Origin: Goleter apudmare HA4340-LM2
GTDB taxonomy: Bacteria; Cyanobacteriota; Cyanobacteriia; Cyanobacteriales; Nostocaceae
Direction of reading: 5' to 3'
Length of the DNA stretch: 64,000 nt
NCBI GenBank assembly: GCA_019359495.1
Contig: JAHHHF010000070.1
Coordinates: 234,298-298,297, forward strand
Part shown: positions 1-9,073 of the stretch, piece after piece
Numbering within the stretch: position 1 is the stretch's first letter
Layout of the letters: every line of letters starts with the position of its first letter
Translations under genes and position numbers: made by a program
The notes under the pieces: model-generated
Databases searched by the model: none
Told to the model about the DNA's origin: nothing
Seen by the model: only the letters and a program-made list of their open reading frames with translations

Positions 1-15
1 GCCCTACACCCCACT

Positions 16-2379
16 ATGCAATGGACTTTAACAGCAACTGAACAGCCTCCAGATTGGTTCATCCAAGCAGTGAAGCAATATACACCCGCATCAAGTGGAC
101 TCTATGCGGCACAATTGTTGTGGCAACGCGGAATTCAAGAAAAATCACAGTTAGCGGCTTTTGTCAACTACCAAACCTATCAACCTGCCAGCCCCTTTGA
201 ATTTGGGCAAGAAATGCAGCAAGCAGTAGCACGGTTGCTGCAAGCACGTCACGCAGGCGAGAAAGTTGCTATTTGGGGAGACTTTGACGCTGATGGTATT
301 ACCGCCACATCTGTTTTGTGGGATGGTTTGGGACAATTTTTTGCCCAGAATACGCAGCTAACTTATTACATTCCCAATCGCCTCACCGAATCCCACGGAC
401 TCAACAATCAAGGAATTGATAACTTAGCAAAACAAGGTTGCAGATTAATTGTCACTTGTGACACAGGTAGCACCAACCACGAAGAAATTGTTTATGCTCA
501 ACAGCTAGGTATCGATGTCATCGTTACAGATCACCACACTTTAGCCCCAGAACGCCCACTAGTCACAGCCATTATCAATCCCCGCAATTTACCTAATGAA
601 CATCCGTTGTTTAATCTTTCTGGGGTGGCGGTAGCGTATAAGTTAGTAGAAGCACTTTATCAAAGCCTACCTGATGTACCTCAAAATCCGTTAGCAGATT
701 TATTGGACTTAGTAGCAGTTGGGTTAATTGCTGACTTGGTGCAACTGAGTGGAGATTGTCGCTATTTAGCACAATTGGGAATTCAAAGACTACAAGCAGA
801 TTTTAAACAACCACCAACAGCCCGCAGGCGTCCGGGGGTGGGGCGATTATTAGAATTGTGCCAAAAAAGTGGCGATCGCCCTACAGATATTTCCTTCGGT
901 TTAGGGCCGCGCATTAATGCTGTTAGCCGCATCCAAGGCGACGCCAGGTTTTGCGTAGAATTACTCACCAGTCGAGATATCAAACAATGTCAGCAATTGG
1001 CAGAAATGACAGAACTAGCCAACGCCCGGCGCAAGTCCTTACAGAAAGATGTCCAAGCACAAGTAGCGCAAAAACTCAGCCAGTTAGACTTATCTACCAC
1101 AAGTGCGATCGTCCTGGAAGATCCACAATGGCCTGTAGGCGTACTAGGTTTAGTCGCTGGACAAGTAGCCCAAGAGACAGGACGCCCCACTATTTTGTTG
1201 AGTACAGAACCACCAGGGACTGGGGAAGATCTTCCCCCTTCCCCTCCGCCTCTTCTCGCCCATGGTTCCGCCCGTTCGGTGAATGCTGTCGATTTATACC
1301 AACTTGTGAAAGACCAAGCACATTTGTTGCATCGCTTTGGTGGACATCCTTATGCTGCGGGGTTGAGTCTATTGGCGGAGAATATCCCTTTATTTAAAGA
1401 CGCGATTAACCAGCGTTTGCGGCAATCTTTAGGTGGTATAACCCTATCACCAACAGTCCAAGCAGACATAGCCGTCACAGTAGCTGATTTAGGCAAAGAA
1501 TTATTTTTAGAACTGAAAATATTAGAACCTTGTGGAATGGGTAATCCAGTCCCCAAACTACTGATCCAAAATTGCTGGTTTGAAAATGCTTGGCATCGCA
1601 ATCAGCAAGATTCTCAAGGAAAAAAAATCCAGTACATTAAAACTGAGTTTGATATTCGGGATGATTCTACTAAAAACCCCTTTCCTGGGATTTGGTGGGG
1701 ACACTACAAAGATGAATTACCCATAGGTAGATGTGATTGCGTAGCTGAACTCGACTACAACAGCTTCAAAAAACGCTATGAAATCCGATTAATTGCCGTC
1801 CGTCCCACAGAGAACTCACCACTCAACACTCAAACAACAGCAAACATCCTCGACTGGCGTAACTTCCCCACAGAAAAACACCCAGCACTCAGCACTCAAC
1901 ACACCCTACGGGAAGCCGCAGCAGCGTTTACAGCACTGATAATTGCAGAATGTCCCACTAGTTGGGATGATTTACGAGCATGGTGGAAAAAGTCACTCTA
2001 CAATGGGCAATCATTAGCCCTAGCATGGACTGCACCCAACTACCAACCACCAAGCAAAATTTGGCTGACTCTAGTGGGAATTGCCAAATACTTCAGTCGC
2101 ACCAATCAATTAGTTACCCGCGCCAAACTTTTAGAAAAACTAGAAATCGGCGATCAAAGCTTATTTTTGGGAATTAAAGCTTTAAAATACCTAGGGTTTA
2201 CACTCCAACGACAAGACCGTGAATTGCAAATCAGCTACAATCCCCAAAATGTATCTGCAACTCTTGCTGATCATGCTGTTGCCAAATTTTTAGCCGCCGT
2301 CCACGAAGAACAATTTCAGCGCCAGTATTTTACCGAAGTGCCTTTGTCTACTATTGTGGCAATTGTGAATCGTCAGTAG
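16..2379 (+). CDS. recJ: Single-stranded-DNA-specific exonuclease RecJ
   Basis: RecJ degrades single-stranded DNA 5' to 3' in recombination and mismatch repair in the cytoplasm. The DHH phosphoesterase motifs are in order: GDFDADG near residues 88-94, CDTGS near 148-152, and the name-giving TDHH at 171-174. The DHHA1 signature GGHPYAAG lies near residue 442. At 787 aa it is longer than the roughly 580 aa of E. coli RecJ; cyanobacterial RecJ proteins commonly carry a C-terminal extension, and the region after about residue 560 corresponds to this. The ATG at 16 is the first in frame, only 15 bases from the window edge, so an upstream start cannot be excluded. The call is firm. Confidence 0.95.
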   Translation: MQWTLTATEQPPDWFIQAVKQYTPASSGLYAAQLLWQRGIQEKSQLAAFVNYQTYQPASPFEFGQEMQQAVARLLQARHAGEKVAIWGDFDADGITATSVLWDGLGQFFAQNTQLTYYIPNRLTESHGLNNQGIDNLAKQGCRLIVTCDTGSTNHEEIVYAQQLGIDVIVTDHHTLAPERPLVTAIINPRNLPNEHPLFNLSGVAVAYKLVEALYQSLPDVPQNPLADLLDLVAVGLIADLVQLSGDCRYLAQLGIQRLQADFKQPPTARRRPGVGRLLELCQKSGDRPTDISFGLGPRINAVSRIQGDARFCVELLTSRDIKQCQQLAEMTELANARRKSLQKDVQAQVAQKLSQLDLSTTSAIVLEDPQWPVGVLGLVAGQVAQETGRPTILLSTEPPGTGEDLPPSPPPLLAHGSARSVNAVDLYQLVKDQAHLLHRFGGHPYAAGLSLLAENIPLFKDAINQRLRQSLGGITLSPTVQADIAVTVADLGKELFLELKILEPCGMGNPVPKLLIQNCWFENAWHRNQQDSQGKKIQYIKTEFDIRDDSTKNPFPGIWWGHYKDELPIGRCDCVAELDYNSFKKRYEIRLIAVRPTENSPLNTQTTANILDWRNFPTEKHPALSTQHTLREAAAAFTALIIAECPTSWDDLRAWWKKSLYNGQSLALAWTAPNYQPPSKIWLTLVGIAKYFSRTNQLVTRAKLLEKLEIGDQSLFLGIKALKYLGFTLQRQDRELQISYNPQNVSATLADHAVAKFLAAVHEEQFQRQYFTEVPLSTIVAIVNRQ

Positions 2380-2500
2380 TCAATAAATATAGGGCATTTA
2401 AGATAGCGATCGCTATTCTCAATCATGAAGCGTATTACACGATCAAGAGCATAGAGTCGGTTGTCATACCAATTTGAAAAAAGAATGCGACAAATAGTAG

Positions 2501-2520
2501 GGGCAAACGGTTGTTTGCCC
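2501..2520. repeat. Small dispersed hairpin, GGTT-loop family (copy 1)
   Basis: The left arm gggcaaac (2501-2508) pairs with gtttgccc (2513-2520) around a ggtt loop. A related hairpin with the same loop but a changed stem base pair lies at 16156-16177. The rest of the recJ-ftsH gap (2380-2668) holds a HIP1 site near 2406 and the ftsH terminator. Confidence 0.7.
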
Positions 2521-2601
2521 TCTGATGCCGTGCCCTTACGATTTTTGGGGAGGCAGACCCTAATTAAATTCGGTCAATGTCTATTGCGAAATTCCCAAGA
2601 G

Positions 2602-2642
2602 AAAAAAATCGGGGTAATCCCAGAACATCCCAGAATTACCCC
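2602..2642 (-). terminator. Rho-independent terminator of ftsH
   Basis: Read on the minus strand, the stem ggggtaat/attacccc (2635-2642 with 2611-2618) is followed by a run of T (complement of the a-run 2602-2608). It lies directly downstream of the ftsH stop codon. Confidence 0.7.
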
Positions 2643-2668
2643 AAATTTAAATTTAAGTGAAAATCAAC

Positions 2669-4507
2669 TTAAGCAAAGGCAGCTGTTTTCACATCGTTAT
2701 TTGTGAGAATTTCTTGTAACTCATCGGCATCTACTGTTTCTTTATCAACCAGCATTTGCGCGATTTGATCAAGAATGTGACGGTTATTTACCAGCACTTC
2801 TTTAGCGCGAGTGTAAGCCACATCTACCAGCTTGCGTACCTCTTCATCAATTGCTGCCGCAGTTTCTTCCGAGAAATCGCGCTCTGACATGATATCCCGA
2901 CCAAGGAACATATTGCCTTGCTGACGACCAAGGGCAACGGGCCCTAATCTATCACTCATACCGAAGCGGGTGATCATCTGGCGAGCCACACGGGCTACCT
3001 GTTGCAAGTCATTAGAAGCACCTGTAGTAACTTCTTCTTCCCCAAAGATCAATTCTTCCGCAAGACGACCACCTAATGCCACTGCCATCTGATTTTCTAG
3101 ATAAGCACGGCTGTACAAACCAGTGTCCATCCGATCTTCGCTAGGGGTGAACCAAGTTAAACCACCTGCGCGACCGCGAGGAATGATACTAATTTTTTGT
3201 ACTGGGTCATAGTCGGGCATCAAAGCACCAACTAAGGCATGACCAGCTTCGTGATACGCTACTAATACTTTGCGTTTTTCGCTCATCACCCGGTCTTTCT
3301 TCTCTGGGCCTGCCAAAACGCGATCGATCGCATCATTGATTTCATCCATCGAAATTTCGGTCAGGTTGCGCCGTGCTGCCAAAATTGCGGCTTCGTTGAG
3401 TAGGTTGGATAAATCAGCACCTGTAAACCCAGGGGTACGACGGGCAATTTTATCTAAATCTACATCCTTAGCCAAGGTCTTACCACGGGCATGAACCTTG
3501 AGAATTTCACTACGTCCTGCATAGTCGGGGCGGTCTACCACAACTTGACGGTCAAAGCGACCAGGACGCAATAAAGCTGCATCAAGAACATCAGGACGGT
3601 TGGTAGCAGCAATAATAATGATGCCTGTGTTACCTTCAAAACCATCCATTTCTGTGAGCAACTGGTTGAGGGTTTGTTCCCGCTCATCGTTACCACCACC
3701 TAAACCAGCACCCCGTTGACGACCGACGGCATCAATTTCATCGATGAAGACGATACAGGGAGCATTGGATTTAGCTTGCTCAAACAAGTCACGGACGCGG
3801 GAAGCACCCACACCCACAAACATTTCCACAAACTCAGAACCAGAGATGGAGAAGAACGGTACACCTGCTTCTCCTGCTACCGCACGAGCTAGGAGGGTTT
3901 TACCAGTACCAGGAGGGCCGACTAGCAATACACCTTTAGGAATTTTGGCACCAACTGCGGTAAAGCGATCGGCGTTTTTGAGAAAGTCTACAACTTCGTT
4001 TAATTCCAGCTTGGCTTGGTCAATACCAGCGACATCACCAAATGTTACTTGGGTTTGTGGCTCCATTTGCACTCTGGCTTTAGATTTACCAAAGTTCATC
4101 GCTTGGCTACCTGGGCCACTTTGGGCACGGCGTAGCAAGAAGAACAAGCCCACTAGAAGTAATACAGGGAAGAATAAGCTGCTGAGTGCCTTAAACCAAA
4201 ATCCTTCATCAGTTTGAGGCAAAACAGAAATATCAACACCTTTAGCAGTCAGGGTATTGATTAAGTCAGGGTCGTTAACTAAGGTGACTACCTTCTTGTT
4301 ACCGTCTGTGGAAGTGACAAGGGCTGTAGCTCTGTCTGCACTTAAACTGACTTTACCTACATTACCTTTTTCAACTTCTTGTATAAACTGACTGTACCGC
4401 CATGTTTCCCTGCTTTGGGGTTGTTTGTCAAAGAATGCTGTTCCTAAAGCAATGACAACTATAAAAAGCAGCGCGTACAGCCCCGCATTTCTCCACCGTT
4501 TATTCAC
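2669..4507 (-). CDS. ftsH: ATP-dependent zinc metalloprotease FtsH
   Basis: FtsH is a membrane-anchored AAA+ protease; cyanobacterial members degrade damaged photosystem and other membrane proteins. Two membrane segments lie near residues 9-27 and 112-129. The Walker A motif GPPGTGKT is near 196, the Walker B FIDEIDA near 247, the second region of homology with ATNRPDVLD follows, and the zinc site HEAGH is near 416. The length (612 aa) is normal for the family. The start codon is GTG (4505-4507), supported by a strong AGGAGG Shine-Dalgarno at 4518-4523. A hairpin with a T-run at 2602-2642 ends the transcript. Cyanobacteria have several FtsH paralogs and I cannot say which one this is. Confidence 0.97.
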   Translation of the reverse strand: MNKRWRNAGLYALLFIVVIALGTAFFDKQPQSRETWRYSQFIQEVEKGNVGKVSLSADRATALVTSTDGNKKVVTLVNDPDLINTLTAKGVDISVLPQTDEGFWFKALSSLFFPVLLLVGLFFLLRRAQSGPGSQAMNFGKSKARVQMEPQTQVTFGDVAGIDQAKLELNEVVDFLKNADRFTAVGAKIPKGVLLVGPPGTGKTLLARAVAGEAGVPFFSISGSEFVEMFVGVGASRVRDLFEQAKSNAPCIVFIDEIDAVGRQRGAGLGGGNDEREQTLNQLLTEMDGFEGNTGIIIIAATNRPDVLDAALLRPGRFDRQVVVDRPDYAGRSEILKVHARGKTLAKDVDLDKIARRTPGFTGADLSNLLNEAAILAARRNLTEISMDEINDAIDRVLAGPEKKDRVMSEKRKVLVAYHEAGHALVGALMPDYDPVQKISIIPRGRAGGLTWFTPSEDRMDTGLYSRAYLENQMAVALGGRLAEELIFGEEEVTTGASNDLQQVARVARQMITRFGMSDRLGPVALGRQQGNMFLGRDIMSERDFSEETAAAIDEEVRKLVDVAYTRAKEVLVNNRHILDQIAQMLVDKETVDADELQEILTNNDVKTAAFA

Positions 4508-4593
4508 TGAGGTCTGTCCTCCTGATATTTTTTGTGCGTTCTTGTAGCTTCTCTGATTGGAGAGGGCATTATTAAGAATTATGTTAACTTATT

Positions 4594-5493
4594 TTAAGTT
4601 ATACCATAATCGGGTTTCCGCCATGCTAAAAAAAGCTCCTTTAGTTGCTGAAAACAAGCATGGTTGGGATTATATTGTAACGAGCCTGGAGGTTGCTTGA
4701 CGGTGTGGATGGGAATGATTTCTACTACACTGTTGGTATAGGCGATCGCTTCTAACCCCTTGACTAGCTCTACTGTCCAAGGTTCCTCCTTTACTTGCTG
4801 CTGGTGATTTATTAACCAATTAATAATCTGCATTCTCATAATTCCCGGCAAAATGATGTTTGTTAGTGGTGGCGTCCACCAATAGCCATTCCCCCACCCC
4901 CAAAGGTTACCTGTGCTAGTTTCTAGCCAATTTCCCCTAGCATCCACTAAAATTGCTTCTTGAGCATCTAATTGTTGGGCGTGATGCTTTGCTAACCAAG
5001 GACTGAGGTAATTGCCTGTTTTATGCTCTGGTAAACTGCGATATAACTCAGCATTAGTAACAGCACACGTGACACCAGTTGTTTGTTTATCGGTCAAATC
5101 TTGTGGTAATGACCTACCAATAATCCATTCTCGCCCATCAGGAAAGAGGGTAATTCTGAGCACAGGAAAGATGGCTGAGATAATTTCTGCGCCTTGACGT
5201 ACTCGACTCCAGTTTGGTTGTTGCCAAGCAAAAGTCTGCAAGCTAAATTTTAGGCGATCGCAGTGTGCAACCCAATTAGTTAAACTACTATCGAGCGACT
5301 TTCCATAAATCCGCAGGGTTGTAAAAACCGTTGCCCCATAGAGTAACCCCGGATCAGTAATTTCTAATTCTAAGGTTTGGGACTCAATTAATTTACCGTT
5401 GTACCAAAAGATAGTTTTAACCTCAGTGAAAATGGGCAATAGGCAATAACCCTGTACTCTTGACTTCTTAACAAATGACAAATGACAAATCAA
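4594..5493 (-). CDS. Class IV aminotransferase (PabC / aminodeoxychorismate lyase-like)
   Basis: A fold-type IV PLP enzyme. The family includes 4-amino-4-deoxychorismate lyase (folate synthesis), D-amino acid and branched-chain aminotransferases. Visible family marks are WYNGKL at the N-terminus, ITDPGLLYGATVFTTLR, the ETSTGNLW segment near residue 190 that precedes the cofactor-phosphate loop, and LPGIMR. The lyase is the commonest annotation for such cyanobacterial proteins, but substrate specificity cannot be read here. The open frame begins with a TTG at 5493 overlapping the upstream stop. The first ten or so codons are made of a tandem tgacaaa repeat (5471-5490), so the real start is probably further in, for example the TTG at 5437-5439. 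It follows the 5490-6278 gene in the same direction. Confidence 0.8.
   Translation of the reverse strand: MICHLSFVKKSRVQGYCLLPIFTEVKTIFWYNGKLIESQTLELEITDPGLLYGATVFTTLRIYGKSLDSSLTNWVAHCDRLKFSLQTFAWQQPNWSRVRQGAEIISAIFPVLRITLFPDGREWIIGRSLPQDLTDKQTTGVTCAVTNAELYRSLPEHKTGNYLSPWLAKHHAQQLDAQEAILVDARGNWLETSTGNLWGWGNGYWWTPPLTNIILPGIMRMQIINWLINHQQQVKEEPWTVELVKGLEAIAYTNSVVEIIPIHTVKQPPGSLQYNPNHACFQQLKELFLAWRKPDYGIT
5471..5490. repeat. Heptanucleotide tandem repeat (acaaatg x about 3)
   Basis: Nearly three copies of the 7-mer acaaatg lie in tandem. This matches the short tandemly repeated sequences known from heterocystous cyanobacteria. It lies at the junction of two genes and inflates the apparent N-terminus of the aminotransferase. 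Single related units occur near 29850. Confidence 0.75.
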
Positions 5494-6278
5494 TCCTTTT
5501 CAGGGAATAAAATTCTGTTATTGCCTTCCGGAGTGGTAATTACCTGGCCTCCTAAAGCCTCAATTTCACTAATTGCTCGTTTCCGAGTCCGGGCATCAAT
5601 TTGATTATTTAAAATCATTGCCCAAGTAGAGATACGAGCGTATTTACTATCAGGGTTGTTACTCAAAAATTCAGCAGTTCTTTGAGAAATAATAGCTGCA
5701 TTCTGACTTTCTTCATCTGAATAGGTTTTAGCCCATTCTGCTGCCGTTGCAAAAGATTTTTGAGCAGATTGAGTATCCCCTAAAAATAATAATTCATCAA
5801 TACCTTTATAACGCCAAATATAGTAAGATTTTTCCGGAATTTGAGGCGACAGAGACTTTAAACCTTTTGCCATCAATTCTATAGACCGTTCTGGCATTGC
5901 CGCATATATTGAAGTACTGCTAGAAAGACTTTGATAGGCTGATAAAAATCGTGGATCACGTTCAAGAATTACTTCAAAATATTCTGGACTGAGACTGTAG
6001 CCAGTTTTGGCACGCAATTCTTCATCACCAAAGTATTGTAAAAAATTGAGATATTCCCAATTTGCAATCAAGTTATCATATCCAAAGCTAGGCATTTGCC
6101 TAACCAGCTTAAGCCGCGTACTTTCTGCTTTAATTTCTCTTTCTAGAGCTTCTAAAGAATTAGTTTGTTTGTCATTGAGCAGTTTTTGTAGTTGAGGGAA
6201 TTGAATCAAGCCAACTCCAAATATACACAAACAAACTGCGAAAGATGCACCAATAGTTTGACGAGATAGACTAAACAT
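5490..6278 (-). CDS. Membrane-anchored protein of unknown function, TPR-like
   Basis: I do not recognise a named family. The 262-aa protein has one hydrophobic segment near residues 8-26, preceded by a positively charged N-terminus, so it is probably anchored with the bulk in the periplasm or lumen. The rest is helical, with alternating Tyr/Trp and Ala-rich segments such as YFEVILERDPRFLSAYQSLS that resemble degenerate tetratricopeptide repeats. This suggests a protein-interaction role, which is inference. It sits immediately upstream of the class IV aminotransferase in the same direction. The start ATG (6276-6278) abuts a dispersed repeat, leaving little room for a conventional leader. Confidence 0.7.
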   Translation of the reverse strand: MFSLSRQTIGASFAVCLCIFGVGLIQFPQLQKLLNDKQTNSLEALEREIKAESTRLKLVRQMPSFGYDNLIANWEYLNFLQYFGDEELRAKTGYSLSPEYFEVILERDPRFLSAYQSLSSSTSIYAAMPERSIELMAKGLKSLSPQIPEKSYYIWRYKGIDELLFLGDTQSAQKSFATAAEWAKTYSDEESQNAAIISQRTAEFLSNNPDSKYARISTWAMILNNQIDARTRKRAISEIEALGGQVITTPEGNNRILFPEKD

Positions 6279-6400
6279 AGGGCATGGGAGAAATCAATTC
6301 AAAATTCGTCTTGAAAAGTTTCCTAGGTTGGGAAACCTGTCTACAGAACTTTCCGCAAAATTCAAAATTAAAGAAATTCTGGGGAATAGGGGAGATGAGG
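6278..6400 (-). repeat. Dispersed element, copy A (inverted partner at 62658-62821)
   Basis: The left end tagggcatgg, the segment aaatcaattcaaaattcg, and the right part ttccgcaaaattcaaaatt followed by aaagaaattctgggga all recur in inverse orientation at 62658-62821. Only the centre differs between copies. Here the centre forms a short hairpin (aggtt/aacct). Ordinary gene-free DNA continues to 6448, with ttgactcttga-type repeats at 6419-6447. Confidence 0.75.
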
Positions 6401-6448
6401 GAAAAATCGCTAATGCTCCTTGACTCTTGACCATTGACTCTTGACAAC

Positions 6449-7666
6449 TCACTTTCGTAAAAGTTGCCAACATTGTTGAGCGATCGCCCAATCTTCTTGA
6501 GTCTTGATTACTAATACTCGCACTGCTGATTCGGATGTGGCAATATCTTCATCAACAGGTTGGGACTGATTTTTTTTAGGGTTGATTTTCAATCCTAGAA
6601 ACGCGAAGGCTTCACAAGCAGCCTGGCGCACTCCTGGGGAGTGTTCACCGATCCCTGCTGTGAATACTAAGGCATCTAATCCTCTTAGACTAGCAAGCAT
6701 AGCACCGATTCCAGCCCGCAAGTGATGCATGTAGATATCCCAGGCGAGTTGGGCGCGGTAGTTACCTTGAGCGATCGCTTGGATGACTTCGGGTAAATCG
6801 CTGGATATCCCCGAAATTCCCCTTAAACCGGAAGCTTTATTGAGCACATAATCTAGTCTTTCGGCGGAGTAATTGTATTCCCGTAAGAGGTAAATGAGAA
6901 TTCCTGGATCAACAGAACCACTGCGACTACCCATCATCAAGCCTTCTAAAGGAGTGAATCCCATAGTTGTATCAATGCTCTTACCGTTTTGAATTGCGGC
7001 TAAAGAGCAGCCGTTACCTAAATGACAGGTAATTAACTTGAGAGAGGCTAAATCTCGACCTAGGATATCAGCTGCGCGTCTGGAGCAGTATTGATGACTA
7101 ATACCATGAAAGCCGTAGCGGATAATACCTTGCTCTACCCACTCATAAGGGCCAGGATAGATTGCAGCTGCATCAGGGAGGGTAGCGTGAAAGCCTGTAT
7201 CAAATACTGCTACTTGAGGTACAGAATCCAAACTGTGCTCAATTGCTTCGATTCCTTCTAAAGCTGCTGGGTTATGCGCTGGAGCTAAATTATAAAGACT
7301 AGCGATCGCCTGTTTAACTTTTTCATCGATGATGACCGCATTACGGTACTCTCTACCACCATGTACTACGCGATGACCCACCACATCGATTGCTGATAGA
7401 TTACTAATCACCTTAGTAGCACCACGAGTGAGAGTGTAGAGCATATAGGTGACGTGTGCGCGTCGAGAGTCAGCATAGATGGATTCTTGCAGGGTTTCAC
7501 CTGTAGCTGTTTTTACCTGAATTTCCGCTACGCCACGATCCTGAGTCCAGTTTACTTTACCTTCCCAAAGGGGTTGGGGTGGTTGCTGAGGGAGAGTCTC
7601 ATCTGAAATATCATACAAACAACTTTTTTGACTACTAGATCCGGCATTGAGTACAAGTATTTTCAT
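6449..7666 (-). CDS. ackA: Acetate kinase
   Basis: Acetate kinase interconverts acetyl phosphate plus ADP and acetate plus ATP, in fermentative or overflow carbon metabolism in the cytoplasm. ASKHA-fold signatures are visible: the N-terminal VLNAGSSSQK phosphate loop, HRVVHGGR, FDTGFHATLP with the catalytic region, CHLGNGCSLAAI, SVDPGILIYL and GIGEHSPGVR near the C-terminus. The length of 405 aa is typical. The ATG start is at 7664-7666. No phosphotransacetylase gene is adjacent, so the gene appears to stand alone here. Confidence 0.97.
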   Translation of the reverse strand: MKILVLNAGSSSQKSCLYDISDETLPQQPPQPLWEGKVNWTQDRGVAEIQVKTATGETLQESIYADSRRAHVTYMLYTLTRGATKVISNLSAIDVVGHRVVHGGREYRNAVIIDEKVKQAIASLYNLAPAHNPAALEGIEAIEHSLDSVPQVAVFDTGFHATLPDAAAIYPGPYEWVEQGIIRYGFHGISHQYCSRRAADILGRDLASLKLITCHLGNGCSLAAIQNGKSIDTTMGFTPLEGLMMGSRSGSVDPGILIYLLREYNYSAERLDYVLNKASGLRGISGISSDLPEVIQAIAQGNYRAQLAWDIYMHHLRAGIGAMLASLRGLDALVFTAGIGEHSPGVRQAACEAFAFLGLKINPKKNQSQPVDEDIATSESAVRVLVIKTQEDWAIAQQCWQLLRK

Positions 7667-7919
7667 ACTACTTTAATTGTCACTTGAGAAAGTGTAAACA
7701 CAATTAATCAGTGGATATTTTTGGTGTTTTTGAGAATGCTGCAAGGTATGAGAGGAGATGCATTTCAATGCAGCATAGGCTTTCATACTTCATATTACAA
7801 CTGTTCAAAGTTTCACTAGAGTATTTGTGAATTAAGTGTAAGTATTTCTTTATTTTGTTGGAGGTATTTAAAATCAACACAAAATACAGCAAATTCTAAC
7901 TTGGTGAGGTATGGATGAT

Positions 7920-8363
7920 CCTCAAAGGATGTTTGTAAAGTCTAATGTATTACTCGCTCAGAGCATGTTTGAAAAGTTTTGGGCGAATATAATTCGCTAC
8001 TACACAGGCAAAGTCCACCGACCTGGTCTAACACAAAATCAAGGATTTGAAACCTGCAAAGGCAGGTTTTGTCTGTATAGCCAAGCCACTGCTTTGAGGA
8101 GACAGCGCCGTGGGCGGGTTTCCCGACTTGTTCGCGCAGCGTCTCCCCTTGGGAGAGGCGACTGTCGTCGGGTTTCCCGATTTGTAGCAGGTGGCGCGCG
8201 ATTTCTAATCGCCAGGGCTAGTAGTCTGTCAATTTTGTTTTGAGGGATTTTTGGTAGTGTGAGCGTCTCGCTCACGCGGGCAAGATGCCCGCACTACAGT
8301 CCATCATTTTTATCTTGACCGACGCTCTAGTATTAATTTAGACTTTTCAAACAACCTCTAAGG
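7920..8363. mobile_element. 444-bp MITE-like element with 35-bp imperfect terminal inverted repeats
   Basis: The ends 7920-7954 and the complement of 8329-8363 match at about 28 of 35 positions, sharing tgtttg and aaagtctaa. A third copy of the end motif, tgtttgaaaagt, is at 7966-7977. The interior consists of small palindromes (cgggtttcccg twice, acctgcaaaggcaggt, and the three-way junction). There is no transposase, so any movement would depend on an outside enzyme. No clear target duplication is visible. Confidence 0.5.
8254..8297. repeat. Perfect three-way-junction palindrome
   Basis: The closing stem gtagt/actac (8254-8258 with 8293-8297) encloses two back-to-back 7-bp hairpins: gtgagcg/cgctcac (8259-8275, loop tct) and gcgggca/tgcccgc (8276-8292, loop aga). 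All bases except the two 3-nt loops are paired, with no unpaired junction base. Confidence 0.8.
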
Positions 8364-8404
8364 GTCGTCATTAGTTATTAGTAAGTGTCCAATAACAAAA
8401 AAGA

Positions 8405-8536
8405 GACAGCATCAACAAAGATGATACTTTAGCTCATGTTGAAGAGACTGTTGCTGGCTACCACGATTTAGAATTAGATGCTCTGATTGGGATTGGTGGT
8501 GATGGTATAGAGTCTTTGTCTGGTAGAGCCGCATAA
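8405..8536 (+). pseudogene. Remnant of 6-phosphofructokinase (PfkA)
   Basis: The translated frame gives DDTLAHVEETVAGYHDLE followed by LDALIGIGGDG, which matches the region around the conserved GGDG nucleotide/phosphate-binding loop of PfkA-type phosphofructokinases. About 34 residues are recognisable; the sequence then diverges to a stop at 8534-8536. There is no start and no rest of the enzyme, so this is a fragment of a gene copy. The assignment rests on my memory of the family motif. Confidence 0.55.
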
Positions 8537-8582
8537 TTACTTAGTGCAAACTGCGCGATCGCTCAGTACTTATATATATGCG

Positions 8583-8608
8583 CCCCCGATCAATTGGGGG
8601 TTATTTTT
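8583..8608 (+). terminator. Terminator-like hairpin after the pfkA remnant
   Basis: ccccc (8583-8587) pairs with ggggg (8596-8600), extended by inner pairs, and is followed by ttatttttt. It is a plausible intrinsic terminator that would insulate the downstream nuclease gene from upstream transcription. Confidence 0.55.
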
Positions 8609-8697
8609 TGGCAGTAATTTAATCACAACAGCAGAAGCAATCGTTTTACCGGACTGTAATATAAAAATTCAGTAAATTTTTCAACAAGATTTCGTGT

Positions 8698-8727
8698 ATT
8701 AAATTTACCTTAAACTTCATTCTTTAC
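8698..8727 (+). promoter_or_regulatory. Candidate Pho box upstream of the RTX nuclease
   Basis: Three octamers lie at an exact 11-bp period: attaaatt (8698-8705), cttaaact (8709-8716) and ttctttac (8720-8727). The pattern resembles the cyanobacterial SphR/PhoB box (YTTAAYYW repeats with 3-bp spacers), though the third unit is poor. It lies about 350 bp before the proposed ATG, so a long leader would be needed. Confidence 0.3.
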
Positions 8728-9073
8728 GCGGATGCCATTCTAAGAAGTACTTGCAAATAGTAGCCTAAACAAATTACCGGGGTTTTTACTTAATGGAAAA
8801 GATACCTTAGCTTTATATCGACATCATTCTCTGATCAGGCAGAGGAACCGTGCAGCTATGCCTTTAATTGGCTTGTTGTTAGCGTAGTCCCAGCAATTAC
8901 TCAAGCGCCATCCGTAGGAGTTTCCTCCCTTGAGAGAAACTGCATTTGGGATCGCCCAGCATTAAAAACATCAGGTTTTCAGACTTACACAAGACTAAAG
9001 CAACTTCAATTTAGTCAGATGTTTTGTGTTGAATTTTCGTGCTTTTATCGTTTTAATCACTCAACTAATAATT

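Larger units (their letters stand above)
7667..9073. other. 1.4-kb gene-free strip between ackA and the RTX nuclease
   Basis: No convincing intact gene lies here; short open frames at 7704-7892, 7911-8243 and 8039-8275 fall in repeat-rich or AT-rich DNA. The strip holds an inverted-repeat element (7920-8363), a three-way-junction palindrome (8254-8297), a 6-phosphofructokinase remnant (8405-8536), a terminator-like hairpin (8583-8608) and a candidate Pho box (8698-8727). From 8728 to 9073 I see only the presumed leader of the nuclease gene. Confidence 0.7.

Noticed and set aside
7704..7892. 62-aa minus-strand open frame upstream of ackA
   Set aside because: AT-rich, no Shine-Dalgarno, no similarity recognised; more likely leader DNA.
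8039..8275. Arg/Pro-rich minus-strand open frame in the 7920-8363 element
   Set aside because: It is made of palindromic repeat DNA and resembles no protein family.
9026..9073. GTG-started N-terminus of the RTX nuclease as a signal peptide
   Set aside because: The added 16 residues are hydrophobic but lack a positive n-region and cleavage site, and RTX proteins use C-terminal signals.
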